Assembly (NCBI GenBank): GCA_029260755.1
Contig: JAJDCQ010000162.1
Span: 1-33,645, forward strand
DNA length: 33,645 bases
Direction of reading: 5' to 3'
Origin: Planctomycetota bacterium
GTDB lineage: Bacteria > Planctomycetota > J058 > JAJDCQ01
The translations under genes and the position numbers were made by a program. Each line of letters starts with the position of its first letter. The stretch's first letter is position 1. Below the pieces are notes generated by a model. That model saw only the letters and a list, made by a program, of their open reading frames with translations. It had not been told where the DNA came from and did not search any database. Of this stretch, positions 6,828 through 14,113 are shown piece by piece.

Positions 6828-9041
6828 GTGACCCAGCGAGTCGGCCCCTACGAGCTCACCGGCGAGCTCGGTCGCGGCGCGGCCGGGGTCGTCTTCCGCG
6901 CCCGCGACCCGCGCCTCCGGCGCGAGGTCGCGATCAAGCTGCTCACCCAGGCCGACGCCCGCCAGCTCGAGCGTTTCTCGCGCGAGGCGCGCGCTCTCGC
7001 GAAGGTCCGCCACCCCAACGTCGTGAACGTCCTCGAGGTCGGACGACAGGACCAGGGCCATCCCTACATCGTGATGGACCTCGTCCAGGGCGAATCGCTC
7101 GCGCGGCGAATGGCGCGCGACGGACCGCTCCCGGTCCGCGACGCGGTCGAGGTGATCGCCAAGATCGCCCGCGCCGCCGACGCCGCCCACGCCCAGGGCG
7201 TCGTCCACCGCGACATCAAGCCCGAGAACGTGATCGTGGCGATCGACGGCGAGCCGCGCCTGACCGACTTCGGCCTCGCCAAGGACCTCGAGGATCCCGA
7301 GGCCGGCCTCTCGCTCACGATCGACGGTCGCTTCATCGGGACGCCCGGCTACGCATCGCCCGAGCAGGCCCAGCAGTCGGGGACGAGCTCTCCGTCGGCC
7401 GACGTCTACGGCCTCGGCGCGACCCTCTACGGCATCCTCACCGGCGTCGCCCCGTTCCGCGGCCGCAGCGTCGTCGAGATCGTCCTCGCGACGCTGACTC
7501 ATCCGGCGGAGCCACCCTCGGCGCGCCGCCCCGACGTCGACCCGTCGCTCGACTCGATCGTCCTGCGCTGCCTCGAGAAGGCGCCGGCATCGCGCTTCGG
7601 CAGCGCGGCCGACCTCGCCGGCGCGCTCGAGAGCTGGCTCCAGACATCGGCGCGCCACCGGGTCGTCCTGACGCCGCTGCCGCTCCCGTCGTCGCGGTCG
7701 GGGCGATCGGGGCGGATCGACCCGCCGCGGGGAGACGGGGCGGGGAAGCTGCGGGCGGCGGTGATCGCCCTCGGCGTCGCGTTCGCGATCAGCGCGGGGT
7801 TCGCGGGCGCCCAGCTCGTGATGAGCTCCCGGCGCGGAGCCCGGTGGGAGGAGCGGCGCGCGACCCTGGAGGCGCGCATCGACGAGCTCGAGACGGCGGC
7901 TCGGCGCACGCAGGCCGCCGCGCCGACCGAGACGCCCGAGCGGCTCGCCGCGCGTCGGATCTACGAGGCAGGCTGGGCGCGCTACGAGGCGAAGGACTAC
8001 GGGGCGGCCAGCACCCTCTACGAGGCTGCGATCGAGATCGACCCGACCTACGCGCCGGCCTGGTCGAGTCGCGGCGGGATGCGGATGCGACTGGCCGACG
8101 ACGAGGGGAAGGGCTACGACGCCGAGGTCCTCGCCGCGGCGCAGCGGGATGTCGAGAAGGCGCTCGAGCTCGACCCGAAGCGGTCGCTCTCCTGGTGCAA
8201 CCTCGGCACGGTCGAGCTTCGCCGCGGCGACTTCGACACCGCCCTGGGTCACTACGACCGGGCCGTCGAGCTGGACCCGGACCACCTCCTCGCCCGGGCG
8301 AACCGGGCGACCGCCCGGCAGAAGGCGGGCGACCTCGCCGGCGCGCAGGAGGACGCCGAACGAGCCGTCGAGATCGACCCGAACGACGGGCTCTCCTGGC
8401 GCAACCTCGGGAGGATCAAGCACGCCCGCGGCGATCCGAAGGCCGCCATCGTCGACCTCGACCGGGCGATCGCGCTCGAGCCCGACGAGATGAACGGCTG
8501 GCTCATCCGGGCCGGCGCCAAGCACGACGCGGGCGACCTCGCGGGCAGCCGCGACGACTCCGATCGGGCGATCGAGCTGGAGCCCGAGGCGTTCGAGCCG
8601 TGGGCGCGGAGCGGGCTGCTCGCCCTCCTCTCGAAGGACTCCGCCCGTGCGATGACCGACCTGGCGAGGGCGGCGAAGATCCGGCCCGACCACGTCGTGA
8701 CGTTGGGGCGGCTCGGCGCGGCGTGCATCGAGGGGAAGGACTTCGCCGGGGCCGTCGCCGCCCTCGACCGGAGGATCGAGCTCGACCCCGGTGAGGCGGC
8801 GAGCTGGACGAACCGCGGCACGGCGAAGCTCCTCCTCGGACGGACCGAGGATGCGATCGCCGATCTCGACCACGCCCTCGGGATGGAGCCCGACGCGCCG
8901 CTCGCCCTCTACCAGCGCGCGACGGCGAAGAAGACGATCGACCCCGCGGGCGCCATCGCCGACCTCGAGAGGTTCCTCGAGGTCGCGCCGACCCACGAGC
9001 TCGTGCCCCGCGCGCGGAAGCTGCTCGACGAGCTCCGCTGA
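6828..9041 (+). CDS. Membrane Ser/Thr protein kinase with C-terminal TPR domain (2)
   Basis: This 737-aa Hanks-type kinase is closely similar to the one at 908. The glycine-rich loop GELGRGAAGVV is at 12-22, followed by K37 in VAIKLL, E53, HRD at 127-129, DFG at 147-149 and GTPGYASPEQ at 171-180, all intact. After a basic Ser/Arg-rich linker comes one membrane helix (about 309-331), then a short coiled coil and about ten TPR motifs (374-735), more than in kinase 1. The GTG at 6828 follows GAGGTGA very closely. It lies 58 bp after the dehydrogenase, with a hairpin between them, so it may be a separate or attenuated transcript. The resemblance to kinase 1 suggests an ancestral duplication around the transporter/dehydrogenase pair. 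Its targets are unknown. Confidence 0.93.
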   Translation: MTQRVGPYELTGELGRGAAGVVFRARDPRLRREVAIKLLTQADARQLERFSREARALAKVRHPNVVNVLEVGRQDQGHPYIVMDLVQGESLARRMARDGPLPVRDAVEVIAKIARAADAAHAQGVVHRDIKPENVIVAIDGEPRLTDFGLAKDLEDPEAGLSLTIDGRFIGTPGYASPEQAQQSGTSSPSADVYGLGATLYGILTGVAPFRGRSVVEIVLATLTHPAEPPSARRPDVDPSLDSIVLRCLEKAPASRFGSAADLAGALESWLQTSARHRVVLTPLPLPSSRSGRSGRIDPPRGDGAGKLRAAVIALGVAFAISAGFAGAQLVMSSRRGARWEERRATLEARIDELETAARRTQAAAPTETPERLAARRIYEAGWARYEAKDYGAASTLYEAAIEIDPTYAPAWSSRGGMRMRLADDEGKGYDAEVLAAAQRDVEKALELDPKRSLSWCNLGTVELRRGDFDTALGHYDRAVELDPDHLLARANRATARQKAGDLAGAQEDAERAVEIDPNDGLSWRNLGRIKHARGDPKAAIVDLDRAIALEPDEMNGWLIRAGAKHDAGDLAGSRDDSDRAIELEPEAFEPWARSGLLALLSKDSARAMTDLARAAKIRPDHVVTLGRLGAACIEGKDFAGAVAALDRRIELDPGEAASWTNRGTAKLLLGRTEDAIADLDHALGMEPDAPLALYQRATAKKTIDPAGAIADLERFLEVAPTHELVPRARKLLDELR

Positions 9042-9068
9042 CCGTCCCGATCTCGGCGGACAGAGAGA

Positions 9069-9150
9069 CGCCCCGGCGGTCTCCCGCCGGGGCGAGGCTC
9101 GGGGGCACACCGAGCCGTCCTCCCTGTCTCCGGAGCCCCGAGGGGCTCCG
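9069..9150. terminator. Three consecutive hairpins between convergent genes
   Basis: Three perfect or near-perfect stems fill the gap between convergent stop codons. The first is CGCCCCGGCGG (9069-9079) with 9084-9094, loop TCTC. The second is GGCTCGG (9096-9102) with 9110-9116. The third is CGGAGCCC (9131-9138) with 9143-9150. Because they are symmetric they would form in transcripts from both strands, which fits a bidirectional termination region. None has a downstream T-run. Confidence 0.6.
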
Positions 9151-9152
9151 CT

Positions 9153-9974
9153 CTAGAGGTCGTCCTCGTCCTCGAGGTCGTCGTCGAACACGTCGTCCTC
9201 GTCGGTGAAGACGCCGGTCGTGCGGATGAACGACTCGAGCTTGCGGACCTTGCGGTGGGCGAAGATCACGTTCGGGATCAGCACCTTCTTGCGTCCGACG
9301 AGGAGGACGATCGTGCCGGCGCCCAGGAGGAGGCGCTCGAAGACGTCCTTGGTCCGTACCTGGAAGCGGAGGCCGCGGCCGGGGTAGTTCGCCGTGTGCC
9401 CGCGGAACGCCTGGATGTGCTTCACCTCGTTCGCGCTGAACTCCCAGCGGTTGAGATGGCTCCAGACGTAGTCGCCGAGGACGAGCGCGCCGAGGAAGAG
9501 CGCGAACAGGGCGAAGGCGTGGGTGTTCATCGTCGCGTCGAGCAACCCGAGCCGGTCGGTGAGCGGGGTCATCAACCCGAACGAGTAGGCCGCGAACCCG
9601 CCGACGAGCAGGAACAGGGTCGCGATGAGCGTCCGCAGCGAGTTGAAGTCGAAGAGGACGAACAGGAGGTTGCCGAAGAAGACGGCGAGGAAGAGGTTCG
9701 CCGACCCGGCGGCGCCCGACGACGGCGCCATGAACATCGAGACGGCGGCCGCCAGCAACGTCGGGAAGAAGTAGATCACCTGACTGTGCGACCGGACGGC
9801 GAGCCGCTTGTGGGAACGGTCGGAGGTGGTCTCGGTCGTCGGATCGACGACCGCTCCCGCCGGGGTGGCGGCGAGGCTCGCGGGCGCCGGAGAGGGCGCG
9901 GCGGGAGGATGGGTGAGCGGGGCGCTCGGCGCGGCGGGATGCGTCGGCGTGGGGAGTGACGTCTGCTGGGTCAT
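9153..9974 (-). CDS. Membrane protein of unknown function, about four TM helices, acidic tail
   Basis: This 273-aa protein is not recognised. The start at 9974 is supported by AAGGAGATCA directly before the ATG. A proline/alanine/threonine-rich N-terminus (1-60) is followed by hydrophobic segments at about 66-82, 91-110, 113-133 and 151-171. A soluble basic region (175-250) includes a further hydrophobic stretch near 218-236. The C-terminus is strongly acidic, with D/E at most of the last 15 positions. It is transcribed alone, convergent to kinase 2 and divergent from the hydrolase gene. The acidic tail may act as a protein or cation contact site; that is a guess. Confidence 0.75.
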   Translation of the reverse strand: MTQQTSLPTPTHPAAPSAPLTHPPAAPSPAPASLAATPAGAVVDPTTETTSDRSHKRLAVRSHSQVIYFFPTLLAAAVSMFMAPSSGAAGSANLFLAVFFGNLLFVLFDFNSLRTLIATLFLLVGGFAAYSFGLMTPLTDRLGLLDATMNTHAFALFALFLGALVLGDYVWSHLNRWEFSANEVKHIQAFRGHTANYPGRGLRFQVRTKDVFERLLLGAGTIVLLVGRKKVLIPNVIFAHRKVRKLESFIRTTGVFTDEDDVFDDDLEDEDDL

Positions 9975-10157
9975 TGATCTCCTTTTCCCTTTCGGTCCTG
10001 GAACGGGTCCGCCCGGGGAATCGCAAACCTCGGACCGCCCCGACGGGCCCGCGCGACCGCCGGATGCGCTCGGGGCGCGGGTGCCCGTCGCCGCGGCCAC
10101 GGCGCCGGGCGCCACGTTTCGCGCCAGGAAACGACCCCCTTCGCGAATTCGAATCGA

Positions 10158-10176
10158 CGCGTGACAACCGCGTGAC
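10158..10176 (+). promoter_or_regulatory. Direct repeat CGCGTGAC x2 in divergent promoter region
   Basis: CGCGTGAC occurs at 10158-10165 and 10169-10176, one helical turn apart (11 bp). The repeat lies in the 248-bp gap between the divergent starts at 9974 (-) and 10223 (+). It could be an operator for a dimeric regulator; only position and spacing support this. Confidence 0.3.
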
Positions 10177-10222
10177 CCGAGCATCCGAGCCTGCCCCCGA
10201 CGGGAGTGAACGGAGGAGAACG

Positions 10223-11497
10223 TTGAGAGCAACGACATCGAGAATCGTCATCGCCGTCACCGCTGGCGCGGTCGCCCTCGCGACGGCGAGCGGCTGCTCC
10301 CACTTCAGCGTCGGGACGCCGTATCGGGCGCGCGCCCTCGACCAGCCGAGCGACGGCCTCGACGGACGCGCCGCCCGCATCGTCGTCCGCGACGGGGTGA
10401 CCCTCGCCGAGGTCGGAGGGACGCCCGAGGAGATCGGGCGCCAGACCGGGACGCTCTTCGGCGAGCAGATCCGCGCGCAGGTCGCGCGTTGCCTGGCCGC
10501 GTTCGGCGACGGCCCCGAGACGCGCCGCCGCGCCCGCGCGCTCGCCGATCGGATCCCCGACGACCATCGGCGCGAGCTGCGCGCCGTCGCCGACGCCGCC
10601 GGCGTCCCCTGGGACGACCTCCTGACCGCGAACCTCGTCGTCGAGACCCGGTGCAGCGTCGTCGCGGCGTGGGGCGAGGCGCGCGGCGGGGCGCCGCTCG
10701 CCGTCGCGAGGAACCTCGACTTCCATCCGGCCGACGTCGTCGGCCCGTTCACGGTCGTGTTGCTCGTGCGCCCGGCGGGCAAGCGCCCGTTCGTCTCGGT
10801 CGGCTGGCCGGGCTTCGCCGCGGTGACGAGCGGGATCAACGATGCGGGCGTCGCGACGATGATCCTGTTGAACCTCGAGAGTCATCGCCGCAGCGATGCC
10901 GAGCCGCTCGGCTTCCGGATGCGGAGGATGCTCGAGACGTGCGCGAGCGCGGCCGAGGCGAAGGCGCTCCTCGCCGACGCGCCGGTCGCGACCGGCGACT
11001 TCTGCACGATCGCCGACGCCGACGAGGTGGTCGCCGCGTGGCAGCAGCGCGATGGGTCGGTCGCGACGCTCGCGCCGGACGCCGGGACGGTCACCTGCAC
11101 GAACGGACCGACCGACGCGGCCGCCGCCGTGCAGCGCGACGCCCGGAGCCGCTGCCTCTCGGACCTCCTCGCGAGCGAGCCGCGGCCGCTCACCAACCGG
11201 ACGCTCCGGGCGCTCCTCGAGGCGGTCGCGCTCGACTTCCTCAACTGCCAGGCGATGGTGTTCGAGCCCGAGAGCCGGCGCCTCGACCTCGCCCTCGGCA
11301 CGACGTTCGTGCCCGCCGCGGGCAACGACTGGCACGCGATCGAGCTCGCGCCATGGTTCGCCGGCGCCGGCCCGGACGCGATCGCCGTGCGTCGCCTCGA
11401 GCGCCCCGAGGGCCGCTTCGAGCACTACAAGGTCGCCGTTCCGCCGCGCCCAGCTGGTGGGCGCATCCCGCTCGACCGCGCCCCGCCCACGCGCTGA
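10223..11497 (+). CDS. C45-like Ntn-hydrolase (acyltransferase/amidase family) lipoprotein
   Basis: This 424-aa protein starts at TTG 10223, five bases after a strong GGAGGAG; a longer frame from 9956 lacks such a site. The N-terminus is a lipoprotein signal ending ATASGC (C25). The mature part resembles peptidase family C45 (acyl-CoA:6-aminopenicillanate acyltransferase-like): a helical pro-region with GTPEEIGRQTGTLFGEQI, then ETRCSVVAAWG with C144 as likely nucleophile after self-cleavage, ARNLDF (163-167) and TCTNGPTD downstream. Such enzymes hydrolyse or transfer linear amide bonds. If the lipid anchor is real it acts in the envelope, which is unusual because many family members are cytoplasmic or peroxisomal. 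The substrate is unknown. The next frame begins 1 bp after its stop. Confidence 0.82.
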   Translation: MRATTSRIVIAVTAGAVALATASGCSHFSVGTPYRARALDQPSDGLDGRAARIVVRDGVTLAEVGGTPEEIGRQTGTLFGEQIRAQVARCLAAFGDGPETRRRARALADRIPDDHRRELRAVADAAGVPWDDLLTANLVVETRCSVVAAWGEARGGAPLAVARNLDFHPADVVGPFTVVLLVRPAGKRPFVSVGWPGFAAVTSGINDAGVATMILLNLESHRRSDAEPLGFRMRRMLETCASAAEAKALLADAPVATGDFCTIADADEVVAAWQQRDGSVATLAPDAGTVTCTNGPTDAAAAVQRDARSRCLSDLLASEPRPLTNRTLRALLEAVALDFLNCQAMVFEPESRRLDLALGTTFVPAAGNDWHAIELAPWFAGAGPDAIAVRRLERPEGRFEHYKVAVPPRPAGGRIPLDRAPPTR

Positions 11498-11498
11498 C

Positions 11499-12048
11499 AT
11501 GGTCACCCGACCAATTCCGCGGCTCGCCGCGATCGCGTCGTTCGCGGCCATCGGCACCGTTCTTCGAGTCCGGCTCCGTCGTCTCGGTGAGCGGGATCGA
11601 CCGCTACCACCCGCGCCGGGATCTCATCGGGATCGACGCTCACGGCGAGGGACGACTCTTCGGCCCACGGCTGACGACCATCCGGGACTACGCACGGGAC
11701 GCGGGGTTGCGCCTTCGCGACGACTCGCTCCGTATCCAGTTCGCGCTCTTCACGATCCGCGCTCTGCGATCGTCGGATCACTATCGGGTCATCGGCGACT
11801 CCGGAAGGCTGATCCCCTGGCCGTCCCTCGAAGCGGAGGAGCAGCGAGCGATCCAAGCGCTCGACGCCCGCCTCGGCACCGACGGGATCGAGGTGAGCCA
11901 GGCCTCGGGCTGCTGGGGGGTGCGCTTCTTCGCTCTCTGGGGCACCGACCTCATTCGCACGACGGTTCGTTTCGACGAGACCGGCTACCTCGGCGTCGGC
12001 GACGAGCTGATCGCGCGCGAGGTACGAGCACTCGTGGCCCGACGCTGA
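11499..12048 (+). pseudogene. Small probable exported protein, apparently frameshifted
   Basis: The ATG at 11499 starts a frame encoding a signal-like segment, MVTRPIPRLAAIASFAAIGT. After about 20 codons the coding-like pattern (G/C-rich third positions) jumps by one frame near 11555-11562, continuing as PFFESGSVVSV and running to TGA at 12048. The second frame alone could start at GTG 11587 (153 aa) but has no ribosome site there and would lack the export signal. The body is soluble with SGCWGVRFFALWGTDLIR near the end. I recognise no family. It could be a true frameshift mutation, a sequencing or assembly error, or programmed frameshifting. It lies 1 bp downstream of the hydrolase gene. Confidence 0.55.
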
Positions 12049-12052
12049 TCGG

Positions 12053-12077
12053 CGCTCACGCGAGGCCTCGCTGAGCG
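12053..12077 (+). terminator. Hairpin just after the frameshifted gene
   Basis: CGCTCA (12053-12058) pairs with TGAGCG (12072-12077), and the interior GCGAGGCCTCGC (12060-12071) is itself self-complementary. It begins 5 bp after the stop codon. No T-run follows. Confidence 0.4.
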
Positions 12078-12218
12078 GCGACCTGCTCGGTCCGAGTTCC
12101 CATCGGTCGCTCTGAACCCGAGGTGGACCACGACCGACTGAGCCCGACCTCGCGCCGCGGCCCGCCGCCGCGTAGGATCGCCGCGCGGCGCGCCGGACGA
12201 CGCCGACGGAGGTGACCT

Positions 12219-13226
12219 GTGGACGAGCGTTCCGAGCGCGGCGCGACCGCGACCGATCTCCTGGCCGTGACCGCGGCCGTGGCCCTCCTCCTGCTCCTCG
12301 CCGCGCCGGTCGCCGCCCGGGCGCGCGACGACTCGGCTCGGACCGGCTGCGCGGACCGCCTTCGAACGATCGCGGCCGCGTCGATCGCCTACGCGAGCGA
12401 CCACGGCGAGCTTCCTCACATCCGGGGCGGTCGGGACGACGCCCCCGACGACGTCGGGCCCGCCCTCGCCCTCCTCGTCCGCGAGGGCTACATCGACGAC
12501 GCCTCGACCTTCGTCTGTCCGGCATCGGAGGACGCCCCGGCCGAGATCGACGCGAGCGCGGTGAAGGACTTCGCCTTCGAGGACGGCGACGTCCGGACGA
12601 CCGATGCGTTCTCCTACGGCTGGATCAAGGCGCGGCGCCCCACCGAGGGCTCCGACCCGCGCACCGCGATCTCCGCGGACCGGACCGCCGGGGCGAACGC
12701 CGGCCGGGTCGGCGCCCATCGCGACGGACGGCACGTTCTGTTCCTCGACGGCAGCGTCCGGTTCGTCACCCTCGATCAGGAGCGCGATGAGGCGAGCCCG
12801 CTCGGCGAGAGCCCCGACGACGAGCGGACGCTCCGCGCGGCGCTCGAGAGCCTCAACCTGTTCTGGCGCGCCGGCCAGCCGCCGCCCGAGCCGCTCCCGC
12901 GCGGACCGCGGGCGAGCAAGGCGGCCAAGCGCCGCGCCCTCGCGATCTACCGCGAGGCCGTCGCCGCCCTCGGCCAGGCGCTGGTCGCGCACGCCGACGG
13001 CCGCGCCCTCATCGTCGACGGAGTGCCCGAAGGCTCGGCCGAGCGAGCGAAGGCGCGAAACCACTTCGAGGACGCCAAGGACGGGTTCGACGACACGATC
13101 GAGAGCCTCGGCCTGGCCCGCCGCCTCGACGAGGCCGTCGACCCGTCGATCGACGAGCTCGTCTTCACCGCGCAGCGCTACGGCGCGTCGAGCCGCGAGT
13201 GGATCGCCCGGCTCGAGGGCGACTGA
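12219..13226 (+). CDS. Pseudopilin-like H-X9-DG (DUF1559-related) protein
   Basis: This 335-aa protein starts at GTG 12219, preceded by GGAGGTGA at 12208-12215. The N-terminus resembles a type IV prepilin: a short basic leader to G8, then ATATD followed by a long hydrophobic helix (about 13-34). The normally conserved Glu at position +5 is Asp here. After the helix comes a region like the planctomycete DUF1559 family (CADRLRTIAAASIAYASDHGELP). It ends in a clear H-X9-DG motif (HRDGRHVLFLDGS, about residues 168-180). About 155 further residues form a charged helical extension not usual for the family. No secretion or pilus assembly genes are nearby, so it may be an orphan substrate or a diverged surface protein. 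Confidence 0.78.
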   Translation: MDERSERGATATDLLAVTAAVALLLLLAAPVAARARDDSARTGCADRLRTIAAASIAYASDHGELPHIRGGRDDAPDDVGPALALLVREGYIDDASTFVCPASEDAPAEIDASAVKDFAFEDGDVRTTDAFSYGWIKARRPTEGSDPRTAISADRTAGANAGRVGAHRDGRHVLFLDGSVRFVTLDQERDEASPLGESPDDERTLRAALESLNLFWRAGQPPPEPLPRGPRASKAAKRRALAIYREAVAALGQALVAHADGRALIVDGVPEGSAERAKARNHFEDAKDGFDDTIESLGLARRLDEAVDPSIDELVFTAQRYGASSREWIARLEGD

Positions 13227-13236
13227 GCCCCCTCCT

Positions 13237-13369
13237 AAACAGTAAAAATACTGGACCTGACCCCTGGTGGGGTAAGTGGCTGTGGATGGGCGTGTTGCGG
13301 GCGCCCTCGCAACATCTGGCCTGGCCGTCACTTCCGCCCGAGGGGTCAGGTCCAGTTTTTTTACGGTTT
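13237..13369. repeat. 133-bp inverted-repeat element
   Basis: The outer arms 13237-13265 and 13341-13369 are about 29 bp. Each reads GTAAAAA, then CTGGACCTGACCCCT from the outside in, with a few mismatches. Inside, AAGTGG to TTGCG (13274-13298) pairs imperfectly with 13309-13333, and the tip is GTTGCG/CGCAAC (13294-13299, 13308-13313). The whole segment can fold into one long hairpin. Its AT-rich ends contrast with the surrounding DNA. It contains CTGACCCC/GGGGTCAG, shared with other repeats in this window. It lies just upstream of the TetR promoter and after the pseudopilin gene, so it may also act as a terminator. Confidence 0.8.
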
Positions 13370-13399
13370 CCCGGCGCCCCTCCCTCCTAGCTCGATGAC

Positions 13400-13428
13400 T
13401 TGACGGGCTTTGCGTCGATCCCTAGAAT
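13400..13428 (+). promoter_or_regulatory. Sigma70-type promoter of the TetR-efflux operon
   Basis: TTGACG (13400-13405), a 17-base spacer and TAGAAT (13423-13428) match the housekeeping consensus well. It implies a start near 13435. That rules against translation from the longer frame beginning at 13400 and supports the ATG at 13478. Confidence 0.75.
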
Positions 13429-13436
13429 CCAACGCC

Positions 13437-13460
13437 TGTTTCAATCGGCTGTTTCAATCG
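13437..13460 (+). promoter_or_regulatory. Tandem TGTTTCAATCG repeats, possible operator
   Basis: TGTTTCAATCG occurs at 13437-13447 and 13450-13460 (period 13), right after the predicted transcription start and before the TetR ribosome site (GGAG 13469-13472). The position suits autorepression by the downstream TetR protein. The repeats are direct rather than palindromic, which is unusual for TetR operators. Confidence 0.45.
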
Positions 13461-13477
13461 CTTGCTTTGGAGCGCTC

Positions 13478-14113
13478 ATGCTCGAGACGACCACCTCCCC
13501 CACGACCCGCGAGCGGATCCTCGAGGCCGCCGGCGAGACCTTCGCCGAGGTCGGCTACCGCGACGCGACCGTGCGCCGGATCTGCGATCGGGCCGAGGTC
13601 AACGTCGCGGCGATTCACTACCACTTCGGCGACAAGGAACGACTCCATCGCGAGACGATTCGCTGGGCGTTCGCTCGCGCGCACGAGCAACACCCTTCGC
13701 CCGAGACGTCCGAGGGCGTGGCGGTCGCGACGTCGCTCCGCGCGTTCGTCACCTCGTTCCTCCAGCGCATCCTCGCCGTCGATCGTGGCTGGCACGGACG
13801 GCTGATCGCGCGCGAGCTCGCCGACCCGACCGGCGCCCTCGAGGAGGTCGTCGAGACGTTCATGCGGCCGATGCTCGGCCACCTCGACGCGATCATCGCC
13901 GACGCGCGCCCCGACCTCTCCGCCGAAAGCCGGCGGCTGCACTGCCTGAGCCTCATCGGGCAGTGCGTGTTCTTCAAACACGCCCGCCCCGTGCTCGACA
14001 TCCTCTTCGGCCAGGAGGTCTTCGACGAGACGCAGATCCCCACCCTGACCGAGCACATCGTCGGGATCTTCCTCCGCGGCCTCGGCCTCGATGATGAGGG
14101 GGTCACTCGATGA
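13478..14113 (+). CDS. TetR-family regulator, CecR-like, of the adjacent efflux operon
   Basis: This 211-aa DNA-binding repressor starts at ATG 13478 with GGAG five bases upstream. The N-terminal helix-turn-helix spans about residues 10-55 (RERILEAAGETFAEVGY, then VNVAAIHYHFGDKERL). The ligand-binding domain has RLIARELADPTGALEEVVETFMRP, a pattern typical of the CecR/YbiH (DUF1956) branch, whose E. coli member controls an adjacent HlyD-plus-transporter operon. The same context holds here: its TGA overlaps the ATG of the HlyD gene by four bases (ATGA). It probably represses its own operon until an inducer binds. The inducer is unknown, and the CecR assignment is by motif recall. Confidence 0.85.
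   Translation: MLETTTSPTTRERILEAAGETFAEVGYRDATVRRICDRAEVNVAAIHYHFGDKERLHRETIRWAFARAHEQHPSPETSEGVAVATSLRAFVTSFLQRILAVDRGWHGRLIARELADPTGALEEVVETFMRPMLGHLDAIIADARPDLSAESRRLHCLSLIGQCVFFKHARPVLDILFGQEVFDETQIPTLTEHIVGIFLRGLGLDDEGVTR

Noticed and set aside
6687..9110. An 807-aa open frame on the - strand
   Set aside because: It is a shadow of kinase 2; the + strand has intact kinase motifs in order and a ribosome site.
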